64,000 bases of DNA from Pleodorina starrii (Eukaryota > Chlorophyta > Chlorophyceae > Chlamydomonadales > Volvocaceae): the NCBI GenBank assembly GCA_030267565.1, contig BRXU01000004.1, positions 7,642,001 to 7,706,000 of the forward strand. The letters run 5' to 3'. Positions 19,932-30,882 of this stretch are shown here, piece after piece; positions within the stretch are counted from its first letter, which is position 1; each line of letters opens with the position of its first letter. The notes beneath the pieces are model-generated. The model was not told the origin of the DNA. It worked only from the letters and a program-made list of their open reading frames with translations, and did not search any database. A program made the translations under genes and the position numbers.

Positions 19932-22900
19932 GTGCAGAACTTGGACGTGCAAGATGCTCTGACAATACCCGTCGAGAAGGATTCATTCCTCGCTTTGGCT
20001 TTGTCCGCATCGGTAGATAATCCTAGGCAGGTCACTGGTTTTGGGGACGACGCTGCCCATGCGCGAGCCCCGAGCCGTTCACTGCAGCAAACACTACCGT
20101 CAGCTGTTTCCTTGCCAGCCTCGTGTGTCTAACATTTAATTTTAGATTTACCAGATAACCATTATTTGTCTCTCACTTTCCGCTGCAGCCACTGTGTCAT
20201 GGCCAACCGTTGAGCCAAGCAACAAGCGAGCCAACGCTGCTGCCTTTGCCTCAAACATTTGAAAGAGTGAGTGAGCTACCCAATACACCAACCACCAACC
20301 TTTAGCGCCGGCGAACTCCGCGCCGCAGTCTCAATCGGCCACTCAACCAACCGCCCTGCTGCGCCAACCGCCGCCCCAGACCCCACAGTACCCACCGCAG
20401 CGGACACCCCGGCAGCCACACTCCCCACCCGTCAAACCAGACCCACCACAGTCGCACATGTTACCGTCCACGCATCCGCCGCCGACGCCCGCTCCAAAGA
20501 GCAACGGTCAAGACGTTATCCGCCGCCTGTTCGGCAGTTGTGTTGGCGGCCGAGTTGCGATGATGAGGCACCGCGATGATGAGGCACCGCCGCCGCCGCC
20601 GCCGCCGCTGCCGGGGCAGCTGTACGACAATCCAAACGTATGCGCTGCCTGTGGACGTGGCTTTGGTTTGTTGTTCCGGAGCTGGGTCACGGGCATGGGC
20701 CGCAAATGGCACCCGGGCTGCTTCAAGTGAGTTGGGGGTACGAAGACTACGAACCGCAGCGCGCGGGGGCCGGGGCCAGGACCTGTCGGAGTATGGCGCC
20801 TGCCGCTTCGCGGCCGGGCACACGAGTGCCAGCACCCAGTGCTTTTGTCGTGGTGGTTTTTACAGTGGGCCCCAGACTCTCTGCGCGGCGGCTGGTTGGG
20901 AAGGGGAAGCGGTCGGTGAGCTGGCGCTGCATGAGGCATACCGGTTTGTGTTATAGCAACGCGGATGGGGGGAAGAGCGGCGGGGCGGCGCACGCGGTCC
21001 GACGGCCACCCCCCCCCCCCCCCACGCCCGCGCGACTGGCTACCTGCTCCAGAACCTACCCCATCCGCAGCGCACCCTACATGCTCAACCCCACCCGCCA
21101 ACTCCATCCTACCCCACGCCCACTTCGCTGCGGTATCTGTTCTTCTTACTCCCGCGCCCCGCCGCCCATGCCGCCCATGCCGCCGTCAGGTGCTGTGTGT
21201 GTCAGGCGCCCATTCGGGGCGCCTACCGCTGGAGTGGCTTCTGGCGGGAGGTCTACTGTGCAGCGCACGAGGAGGCCCGACTGGTTCGCTGCTGCGCCTG
21301 CTCGCGGCTGAGGAAGGGCGGTGAGACGTGAGAGCCGCGGCGGCGGCGGCGGCGGCTGAAGAAGGGGGGCCAGCGCCCAGCGCCCAGCGTGCGGAGAGCT
21401 GCCCGCCGCCGTGCTGAGCCGTGCTGAGCTGAGCTGCGCCAGCCGGAGGGGGCACCGGCACACCGCAGACGTGCGAGCAAAGGAACGAAGCGACCGCGCC
21501 CCGACCCCGGCGCTGCACAGCTATAACAACATACCGAATGCCGGTGCCGCCCCGAGCCACGACGCGGCGGGAGCTCTTGCCCCCTCCGTCCTTGGACCGT
21601 CCTTGAAGGATCGGGGGTATGTTTAGACCACCCCCGATCCTTCAAGGACGGTCCAAGGACGGAGGGGGCAAGAGCTCCCGCCGGACAGGATGACCCTGTT
21701 CCTCGCCACTCCGGATCTTCCCGCCGCGCCACAGCACCGCCGCCGCCGTGACGGTGTCCCCCCTCCGTTGCCCCCGCAGGTGAGGAGTGGGCGCCACTGC
21801 CCGACGGTCGGCCGCTGTGTCTGCAGTGCCTGTCGTCTGTGGTGCTCGACACGCCGGATGCGCAGCCGCTGTACGACGAGGTGATGTCGTTCTACGCGAG
21901 GGAGATGCGCCTGCCGCACGCGTACAAGGTCAGCAAACACACACATATATATATATACACATAGCTTCGCCATGCTCCACCCCCCCTGTTGTATCATGAC
22001 CTATCAGTAATAGGTACCCAGCCGAGGTTGTCTGACCAGGACAACTTGCATGATACACCCAGGATACAACCCTCCCAAGGGAACTCCCTTGCTCGTGACC
22101 TTGTCCTTCCCTGCCCTCCCCTGCTGCCCCCGTCAGCCTCCCTTGTACCTGGTGGACGGAATCGCCCTCAATCGGGGCGCGCAGGAGGAGGGCCGCCACG
22201 ATACCGCCGGTGCACCCGTGTTCCACGTGCGGGGCCTGTGCTGCAGCCGAACGTGCAGGTGCGAAATCCCCGCGCTTCCCTTACCGCGCTCGCTGACACC
22301 CAGCCCACAACCTCCCCTCCCTCGTCGCTCGCCGCTCGCGCGCACATCCCCGCCCGCCCGCCCGCCGCCCTCGTTCCCATGCGATTGCGTCGCCTGGTGC
22401 ACTTTGCTGCGGCCCCCCCGGAGGTGTTTACTCCCCGCGCCGCGCTGCGGCCGTCGCCACCCACCCACCCACCCACCCCATACACACACGACACAAACAC
22501 ACGGCACACACGCACAGGCGCTCGCTGTCCATCCTCCCCGCCCTCATGTCCGACCTGGCCGGCACCCTGCGGGCCCTGACCACGGAGATATTCACCCCGG
22601 AGTCGTCGGCGGCGGCGGTGCTCCGCGGCGCGCCCCGCCGCGCGCACTGCCACGTGCGCATGCTGCTCGTCCTGTACGGCCTTCCTCGCCTGCTGTGCGG
22701 CAGCATCATGGCCCACGAGCTGATGCACGCGTGGCTGCGAATGGAGGGTCTGGTGGGTCTGGCCAACAAGGTGGAGGAGGGGCTGTGCCAGCTCATGGCC
22801 TGCCTGTGGCTGGACAGACAGCACGAGCTGCTCAGAGGGGTGAGGGAGGGAGGGGCGTGTATGTGGGGAGCGGCAGTGGAGGGGCCGGGAGGGGATGGGG

Positions 22901-23531
22901 ACGTGGGGTGGGGAAAAGGAAACGGCCCGAGACGAGGGAAGAGAGGAGATGGGGATGGGGTGGGGTGGGATGGGGTGGGGGAGGGAGTGGAGGCGGGATG
23001 TGAGACGGCGGCGGTGAGGTGGGGTAAGGAACCGGGGATGAGGTGGGATGGATTGGACTGCAGGCAGTGCCGCTTCATCTCCATCTTCGTCGTCAGCCCT
23101 GCTCGCCGCTGTGTACGACACTCTGGAGATTGTGCGTGCGCCCCAGATTTGGCGTTATGCCTGCGGTGGATACTGCGACCCCGATCGGTCTTTTGCGCGG
23201 CAGTCCGTCCTCGGCCGCTTCCGCGGTTTGCGTATACCGTAATCTACGCCCCGACTCGCAGAGTCCCGAGGAGCAGCGGCTGGCGAGCTTTTTCTCGTAC
23301 CAGATCCGTACGGACACGAGCGAGGTGTACGGCGAGGGCTTCAGGGAGGCCATGGAGGCCTTCCAGCTCATCGGCATCACGGCGGTGACCCACAACGTCA
23401 AGCTGTACGGCAGCTTCATGCCGCCGCCGTTGCCGGCCGCCGCTTCCTCCTCCTCCGCCGCCGCCGCCGCTTCTGCTGCCGCTGCCGCTGTGCCGCAACA
23501 GCGAACTGTGGGCTGCAGCGCTTGCGCGTAG
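19932..23531 (+). CDS. DA1: DA1-type LIM/ubiquitin-dependent zinc peptidase, copy A (5' end unresolved)
   Basis: DA1 proteins are ubiquitin-activated peptidases that limit organ and cell growth in plants. Secure exons: a LIM exon ending 20726, then 21190-21320, 21780-21928, 22137-22258, 22518-22839, 23262-23531 (stop TAG). N-terminal pieces are less sure: a UIM-like segment SFLALALSASVD ending at 20030, a possible exon 20189-20266, and a start of the LIM exon at 20329 or 20401. No in-frame ATG precedes the UIM-like segment, so an upstream exon is missing from the model or the copy is damaged. The peptidase motif AHELMHAWLRMEGL (HELMH at 22714-22728) and the following KVEEGLCQ are intact. Compared with copy B, about 50 residues of the LIM/LIM-like region are absent. 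It has an extra C-terminal Ala/Ser tail ([15 protein letters not shown]). About 270 bases of the chain match copy B almost perfectly. Confidence 0.82.
21124..21153 (-). repeat. Dispersed element fragment (DA1a intron, antisense)
   Basis: TTCGCTGCGGTATCTGTTCT is the reverse complement of the element's A-rich start plus GATACCGCAGCG core. It lies in the intron 20727-21189. Confidence 0.6.
21565..21683. repeat. Perfect inverted repeat, 53-bp arms, 13-nt loop, in DA1a intron
   Basis: The left arm 21565-21617 is exactly complementary to the right arm 21631-21683, with loop 21618-21630. It lies inside the intron 21321-21779. Transcribed with the gene it would form a 53-bp perfect hairpin. No target-site duplication was seen. 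Confidence 0.95.
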
Positions 23532-24803
23532 TTACGGTGGGAATAGAGTTTGGCTTCGAGGTCAGGCTTCATTGTGAAGGGTTAATTTCTGCTTCGACCT
23601 TCGACCTTCGACAACGCAATAGGCAGTTAGTTGTGGCTCGACGGAAAGCATGCGAGCTAAGTGACGTCGTGCAGCCATTCCAGTGTACTGCGAAACCCGG
23701 AGTGCGACAATGGTGGGAAGCAGAAATCAATTACCGGGCGAAGTTACCCAGGCGTGCAGATCTTCTGCTGCCCCTTAAGCGACGGGGTCTCGGTTGAAGT
23801 ACCGTATGCAGTAAAGTATGCAGTAAGGGTGCAGTATGCCGAGCGAAGCACCGATTACCCGTCCGGGTGACTTGGTGACTGTGCTGCTGTCTGGTCTGGT
23901 CTGGTCTGGTCTGGTCTGGTCTGGTCTGGTCTGGTCTGGTCTGGTCTGGTCTGGTCTGGTCCACGTGTGTTTCCCAGCTGCCCTGGTCGCCTCCAGTGCA
24001 GTGCAGGGCACGAAGGGCAGACCAGCTGGCATGCGCCCTTGACACGGCACGCTCAAAGAACCGCGAACGGAAGCTTAGAATCATGCAAAGCCGATCTGAC
24101 GGCGTTTCCTTAATTGGGTTGTTGGGTTGTTGGGTTATTCAAACAACCCAAATAAAGACTTAAGGGCACACAGGGCCCATCCAGTTGCAGCCGCGATTTG
24201 CTGGTCAGGTCTGCAGATGTGCGCCGTTGTGCGCTTACCGATACCGGTATTTGAAAGGGGCCGCGGCCTCCTGGCTAGAGCCCCCACGGTCGCGGCTTTC
24301 TGAGCCTTAACCCTCGGGGCTCGCTCGTTCCTGTCTGGGTGACTTGTGTTGTCTGTGTCTGGGTGTGTCTTCCGTTCGCTCTGGTTGTCTCCGTTGCATT
24401 GGACGGCACGGCTATGACGGGCGGAGGTATGTGTAGCTACGGGGGGAAAACGCTTTCCCGCGACAGGCGTTTCGGATGTGGATGTCGACGCGCCTCATCG
24501 GAGGTGCGGACATACGGGCGCGGCAGGGTGTGGCGCAACTCACAAGTTGGCGGTATGGCCGCGGGATGAGGCTAGACGTGGCTTCTCGACTTCTCGCGGG
24601 TTCCGATGTACGACAGACCACGTCGGTTGAGCGAGGTGGGCAGGTTCATGAGCGAAAAAGTCCGCCATCTAATTTTACTTTTACTACAATTTGCAGTTCA
24701 AGGCGCCCAGCGCTGCCGCATGTTGCTTGTTTCCACGATTGAAGCTTCAACTTTTTACAAGTCGAGAATTTTTCTTTCGCCGGGGGAAGGGCGAAGCTCA
24801 AAT
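23532..24803. other. Intergenic region between DA1 copies
   Basis: Holds the 3' UTR of copy A and the promoter/5' UTR of copy B. It contains a TCTGG microsatellite and a TTGGG/TTGTTGGG stretch near 24115. No gene recognised. Confidence 0.6.
23889..23961. repeat. (TCTGG)n microsatellite
   Basis: About fourteen uninterrupted copies of the five-base unit TCTGG. Confidence 0.95.
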
Positions 24804-27800
24804 ATGACGTTGCACTACGCTCCGACGACACCGGAAGAGGAGGAACTAGCACTGGCTTTGGCGTTATCGGCGTCCTTAAGTTCGTCAGGTTGGTTTGGGG
24901 GGTGGGATGGCGAGAGGCTCGTGCGCAAGCTGGTCGTCGCAGCAAGCGTTGACCTAAATCACATATTATCCCTTGGCAACCTCTTTACTTGCAAATTTGG
25001 ATCTTTCGAATACGGCCCCGCTCGCGGTTCCGCTTCGGCCATCCCCCGTCTGCTTCCCACCTCATAGGCAAAGCAGCGAGCGCCCCAGCGCGAAGCGTCT
25101 GCGCTAGCGATTCAAGCGCGCGCGTCCGGGCGAACGATTGCGCGGCCGAGGCCGACCAGAACCGAGCGCCGCGCGCGCCGACCAGCCCGCGGACGTCGTC
25201 AGGTCCCCCCGCCCTCAACCTCCCGCTGAGCCTCCAACCCTCGCTTATCTACCCGCAACTGCCTCCTCCTCCAGCCAGTAGGAAGCCCAATGCCCCCGCT
25301 CCGGCCCGGCCGAGCCCCGCGGCTTCGGCCTCTGCAAACTCACTTCTACAGCAACAGCAACAGCAGCGGCCGACCGCCCACGCCCCCCAGCGCCACGGCA
25401 CCAGCAGCTCGCCTCCGCCCCGCAGGAGATGGGTTCTTCCAGACGGCGCCTCAGCCTCAGCCTCATCATCCGGCGCTGGCAGCGCCGGCGCCAGCGCTGG
25501 CAGGGCAGCGGCGTCGTCCTCTCAGCCAGCCGCCTCCGGGGCCTCATCCCACAGACCCGTGTCCCCCGCCCGCTCGGGCCGACAGCCCGCGCCGCAGTAC
25601 CCCCAGCAGCCGCAGTACCCGCCACGCCACGCGCAGCAGTATACCCAGCAACCCCAGTACCCGCAGCAACCGCAGTACCCGCAGCAACCGCAGTACCCGC
25701 AGCAACCGCAGCGGCAGCCCCTACAAAGCCACCCTTCGGTGCCGCAATTGCGGCCCATTGCGCCACTGCCGGCGCCGGCGCCCATCCCTCGGAGTAAGAG
25801 CGCGATTGGGCCCAGCGGTATGTTTGGCGGCGGTGGCGCCAGCGGTGGATGTGGCCCCAGCAGCAGCAGTAGCAGTGGCGGCGGGGGCGGGAGGTGCAGC
25901 GCGGGTGCGCCGGCAGCCTCCACGTCGACGAGCACCGGTGCCGGCGGCGGGGCCGCTGCGGCGGCGCCGGCGGTGCAAGCGCAGCTGTTCAACGACCCAG
26001 ATGCCTGTGCAGGCTGCGGGCAGGGCTTCGGCCTCTTCACCCGCAGCTGGGTTACGGGCATGGGCCGGAAATGGCACACGGGCTGCTTCAAGTGAGCCGA
26101 GGGGGTGGGAAAGGGCGCGCGGGCAGTGCACCAGCTCGTGCGGTTTGGGGCCCTGAGGATGAAGCGGCGGGTTCCCGGCGATCCCGTCATCAGGCTGGCT
26201 TCATACTGTTCGGAGGGAGCGTGGAGCCCTCCGCGTGCGTTGGGAGCGGCCCAGGCCACCCCGCGGCGGCCTCTGGGCCACTGGTCTCACCGGTATCGCA
26301 CGTCGCCTTCATCAACCCCACCCCGCGCCCCTCCCTCTCCTCTCCTCTCCTCTCCTCTCCCCACATCCCCCCGCTTCCGCCCCACTTCCACAACACCTTG
26401 TGCGCAACCTTCGCCAACGATCCACCGCTGCGACAACATCCATGTTTAATATCCATTTTTTCATTGCACATCCCCTTCCTCCCTCCCGTGTGTCCCTGTG
26501 TGCCTTGCAGGTGCGGGTTCTGCAAAGAGCCCATCAGCAGCGGCCAGGGCGCCTTCTCCTACCAAATGCACCCCGGCGACCCGCTGCCGTACCACCCCGA
26601 CTGCTATCGCCACGTGCACCACCCGCTGTGCCACGTGTGCGGTACCTACATCGCCGCCAGCTCCGAAGGCGTCATCGCGTACCGGGAGAACGGCTTCTGG
26701 CGGGAAAAGTACTGCACCACGCACGCGGATGCGGAGCTGACGCGCTGCTGCGCCTGCTCGCGGCTGCAGAAGCAGGGTGAGAGCACCTAGGTGTTGTGTG
26801 CCCAAGATTGCGATCTGTGTGTGTGTGTGATCTTGTTGCTCCCAGATATACGGTCGCAGCCCACACAGAGATACGGGGTGCGCGCCCAGCGCAGAGGCCA
26901 GCGGAAGGCCAGCGGGGGAGGAGGGGGGCATTTGGTTGTCGCTCTCGTTCTCTTCGCAAGCTCGACGAGAACGGGTATCTGGTCCCGCTTCTTAGCATCG
27001 CCTGGGAGGCTGCGGTGGGAGGCTGAGGTGGGAACCGGTGCGAGTGTGTGGAGAGTACCAGCCGGCCGAGTGGGGAACGGTCGTCGCGCTGCGCGCGCGA
27101 CTCGTCTCCGCCCTCTCTCTCGCTGGCGCGACCGATTGGATTGGAATAATCGGATGCCGTGCGCCGTGGCCTTGCGTGCGCTTGTGCGCAGGTGAGGAGT
27201 GGGCTCCGCTGCCCGACGGTCGGCCGCTGTGTCTGCAGTGCCTGTCATCTGTGGTGCTCGACACGCCGGATGCGCAGCCGCTGTACGACGAGGTGATGTC
27301 GTTCTACGCGAGGGAGATGCGCCTGCCGCACGCGTACAAGGTCAGCGAGAGAGAGTGCGCGGCTGTCGGGTGGGGGGGGGGTAAAAAAGAAGATACCGCC
27401 GGGAAGGGACGGAGATGGCGTTAGCGAACGGACCTGGAAGCCAGCCGGGTTGCCTGACCTGGCCGGGGGGGGGGCGCCTGCCGAGGCGGTGCGCAGCCGG
27501 CATGTTGAGCTCTTCGAGGCCAACCAGGGATGTGGGTCGGCGGCCTCGGGCGGCGCAGCACGGCCCGTGAGGCCTTTGCACAGGCCTTTGCGTGAGCCCG
27601 TGTCGCGTTGCGTTGCGCTGACCACCTGTTCGTGGCTATCTGCCGTCTTCCGTGCACTCAGATGACTCCTTTCCCTTACCTCACCCTCACTGCTCTGTCC
27701 TCCTTCCCTTCCCCTCCGTGATCGGCTCCGGCTCTGGCGCTGTGGCTCTTCTTTCTCGTCCCTCGTTTCCTCCCTCTTCCTCGCCCCCCGTAGCCCCCGC

Positions 27801-29342
27801 TGCTCCTGGTGGATGGCAACACGCTCAACACGCACGCGGAGGCGGAGGGCCGGGACGACTCGGCGGGCGCGCCCGTGTTCCACGTCCGGGGCCTGTGCGT
27901 GGCGCACGTGTACAGGTGCGCCCGGGCCGCCGCTTCGAAACCCGCCGCTTTCCTCCGCTTTCCACTTTCCACTCTTTCCGCGCCCAGAGACCAGAAAACA
28001 GAACAGAACAGGACGTTTTCTCTCCACCGCGAGAGTACGGTATGCTGAAGTAGCTGCTTGGCAACGCCGCAGATGTGCGCAAAGTTGTTGCTGGGGCGCT
28101 GGTGCCGCTGTTGCGTGGTCCGCTACCTTCATTGGTTGATGATGTTAACCCACGGTGTGGTGTGGTGTGGTGTGGTGTGGAGCGGTGCGGTGTAGTCTCC
28201 TCCCCAGTCCCAGCCCCAGCCCCGCTTTGCTGCGGCGCGTAGTTGTACCCCCAGCTGCGGCATGGCCTTGTTAACTCCCCCAGCACCAGCACCAGTCCCA
28301 GATGCAGCTCCGCGCCTTCTGATTCCCACCACCCGCGCCTGAACCTGAGCCCGAACTTGAATCCCAACCCTCGTCCCATCGCTGCGGTCTGTTTCACGCT
28401 GGTTGTCCCCAACCCCCCTCCCCCGAGCAGCCACATCCCCGCCATCCTACGCGGCTCCGGCGGCACGGTCCGTTCCATAGCCACGGAGCTGCAGAACGCG
28501 GCGTTGGGGTCCCGCGTCGGCGGCGTCGGCGGCCGTGTCCGCTGCGAGGTCAAATCCGTGTTGCTGCTGTACGGCCTTCCTCGCCTGCTGTGCGGCAGCA
28601 TCATGGCGCACGAGCTGATGCACGCGTGGTTGCGGATGGAGGGTCTGGTGGGTCTGGCCAACAAGGTGGAGGAGGGGCTGTGCCAGCTCATGGCCTGCCT
28701 GTGGCTGGACAGACAGCACGAGCTGCTCAGAGGGGTGAGGGAGGGGTGAGGGAGGGATGAGGGGGGCAGTGGAGGGGCCGGGAGGGGGTGGGAGGGGATA
28801 AGGTAGTAATGGAAATGGGATGGGGGTGGGTCAGGTCAGGGAAGGGAGAGGGGTCGGCCGCACGGGGAGCGGCAGGTGACAGGCCGCCAAGGGGGGATGA
28901 GGCCGGGCATGTGAACCACCCGAGTAGGTATCCGCGTTGCGTTCCACTACCAGGCTGTTGACAAATCAGGCGCTGCCCTGCCGGAATCTGTGGAGGGAGG
29001 GAGGGCGAGCCGGGAAGGGCCCTGGACCCAGGGGGTGAAACCCGGCACGGTGCTTTTGCCAGAATGTTGGGGCCGTCTTACCGGTATGTCATGCTGCGCA
29101 AACGAACGCAAACGCATTCGGGCAGCTTCAAACCAGAAGCGCTGACAGCTTGTGCTGTTCGGCCCTGCCCGCAGAATCCCGAGGAGCAGCGGCTGGCGAG
29201 CTTTTTCTCGTACCAGATCCGTACGGACACGAGCGAGGTCTACGGCGAGGGCTTCAGGGAGGCCATGGAGGCCTTTCAAGCGATCGGCCTCGCGGCGGTG
29301 CTTCAGAACGTGAAATGCTTCGGACGATTCACAGCGCCGTAA
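24804..29342 (+). CDS. DA1: DA1-type LIM/ubiquitin-dependent zinc peptidase, copy B, 705 residues
   Basis: Seven exons: 24804-24888, 25068-26091, 26511-26776, 27192-27340, 27794-27915, 28431-28734, 29175-29342. Residues 1-28 hold a ubiquitin-interacting motif (EEEELALALALSASL) directly after the ATG. A Pro/Gln/Ser-rich linker follows, with several PQYPQQ repeats. The LIM domain starts at C342 (C342, C345, H365, C368, then C371, C374) and continues through YHPDC, CHVC and YCTTH into the LIM-like finger RCCACSR. The DA1 peptidase domain has HELMH at residues 609-613 (codons 28609-28623) and EEGLCQ downstream, as in Arabidopsis DA1 where HEMMH is the active site. Known plant role: ubiquitin-activated cleavage of growth regulators; here inferred. 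The ATG is the first after a stop-free but unrelated 5' stretch. It lies in tandem with copy A, same strand and same intron positions. Confidence 0.92.
27380..27445 (+). repeat. Dispersed element copy (DA1b intron, sense)
   Basis: A-rich start, AAGAAGATACCGCC, a divergent middle, then GATGGCGTTAGCGAACGG. It lies in the intron 27341-27793, about 40 bases after the donor. Confidence 0.75.
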
Positions 29343-30882
29343 GAAGCTGAGCGAACCCGCTTCAGTCCGTTCGCTTCCGTCACCTCGCTCCCTTCGCTGC
29401 GGTTTGTATTTCTTAACCACTGTACGACTTCGGGTTGCATCGCGCAAGCGGGAGGTTGGGCAGGTGTCAATGACGGCCTCTTGTTTTCCGACCTTCCGAC
29501 GGGGTTTCGGAGTAAAATTTTAACTAGCTATGGCTGCTGCTCGGCGGGATGGGTTCTGAATGGTAGCCCGCTTATGGTACCACGTGCAGGTTAGGCTTCT
29601 TGGTAGAAAGTAGATATGTATTGCAGCATTGGTGCTTCTAGGACTGGACGGGTGGATGAGCCAGGGGCAATGTATCTGCACGACTTGGGGAGTTCCAATC
29701 AGCCGCCACGGCTCCGGAACCACACGGTCAGGCTCATGGCCCCAGAGTGCTCGGATGGCATGCGGCTAAATTCGGCTTACACATTGACAATGTTGTGGAA
29801 GAGGCTGGCGTGGGGTTGCTATGGCTATCAACGCTGTGAGGGGTAGGGTGGGAGTCGTGGGAGTGGGATCCTGTGGATCGTTCCGGGGGATGTGCGCCGC
29901 AGGCTTGTACCCATGCTTTGGGTGGTGAAGGGCGGCGTTTTCGCCGGCGTAGTGGATGATATGATATTCATTGTGCAATTGTGGCCGACTTTTTTTTCAT
30001 GGTGTTAGGTTGCGTGGTTTCAGGCGGGATCAAACTGGTTTAAAGTGGCAGGAAAATGGTGTTGTTCTCATGCATGGCGACAACTTGCCAACGGGTTTGC
30101 GAACTGTTTTGTCCTCTGACCATTGTCCTCCATATCTGCTGAAGGGAAGCGTGTTTCCTGCGTGCGTGTCTGCTGAGGATTTTCGCATGCAACATTCATG
30201 TAAATTACGGTATTCCGGTTTGCGCAGTCTCTGGAGTCGCATGCACAGCCAGGACACGGCCCTCGACCCACGGGTCGTATCGGCGTTAATGAAATAGCCC
30301 GTGCTGGGCCTGCAAGAGAGCAGAAGGACGTGGGACAACGGGCCAGCACTGCTTCCCACTAGGCAGGCGTCTGGCACCGGCTATGGCCGCGGGGCTTCGG
30401 CACGCGTCCACCCTGCATTTCATACCCACAGTAGCGTCAGCATGGCAGGGTGCCAGCCCCGGACGGACCCGGTGCTACGAGATTTTTCTAGGGCCAAGCC
30501 GAAGGACCGATTGCGATGTTATAAAGGCAATTTCTCACAGCAGTGCGCATATGAAGCATGCCACCGTTGGTCGTACGGGAGAGCACGGGTGTTTCGACGT
30601 GAGCGGCGAATGTGTCTCGTGGTATTCTACTAAATGTGCCCTCGTTCTTGCATTCGATTGATCATTTCACACATACAAGGAAAGCAACGCATTGCGCCTG
30701 AAGTTAACGAAGCAATGCGTCTCGCGTAAGCGTGTCGTACGTCGGAAAACTGGAAGCCTACTCGCTGAGCTTATTCGTCCACGGCGCACAAGCGATATCG
30801 TGCGTGTTCTGCATAATCTATCGTGTGGATTTCTTTATTAGGAGTATCTCATACCTGACTGGACTTGGGATCGCGCGGGAGC
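29343..30882. other. Intergenic region, DA1b 3' side to proteasome beta-2 promoter
   Basis: Clearly lower in GC than the coding regions. It begins with a dispersed element copy. No gene or conserved exon recognised in the reading frames here. Confidence 0.6.
29365..29418 (-). repeat. Dispersed element copy in DA1b 3' flank
   Basis: Reverse-strand copy: GTCCGTTCGC on the left, CCTTCGCTGCGGTTTGTATT in the middle and TTCTTAACC on the right, starting only 23 bases after the DA1b stop. It may be part of the 3' UTR. Confidence 0.65.

Noticed and set aside
23889..23961. TCTGG microsatellite as a regulatory array
   Set aside because: A plain five-base slippage repeat with no sign of function beyond its position between the DA1 genes.
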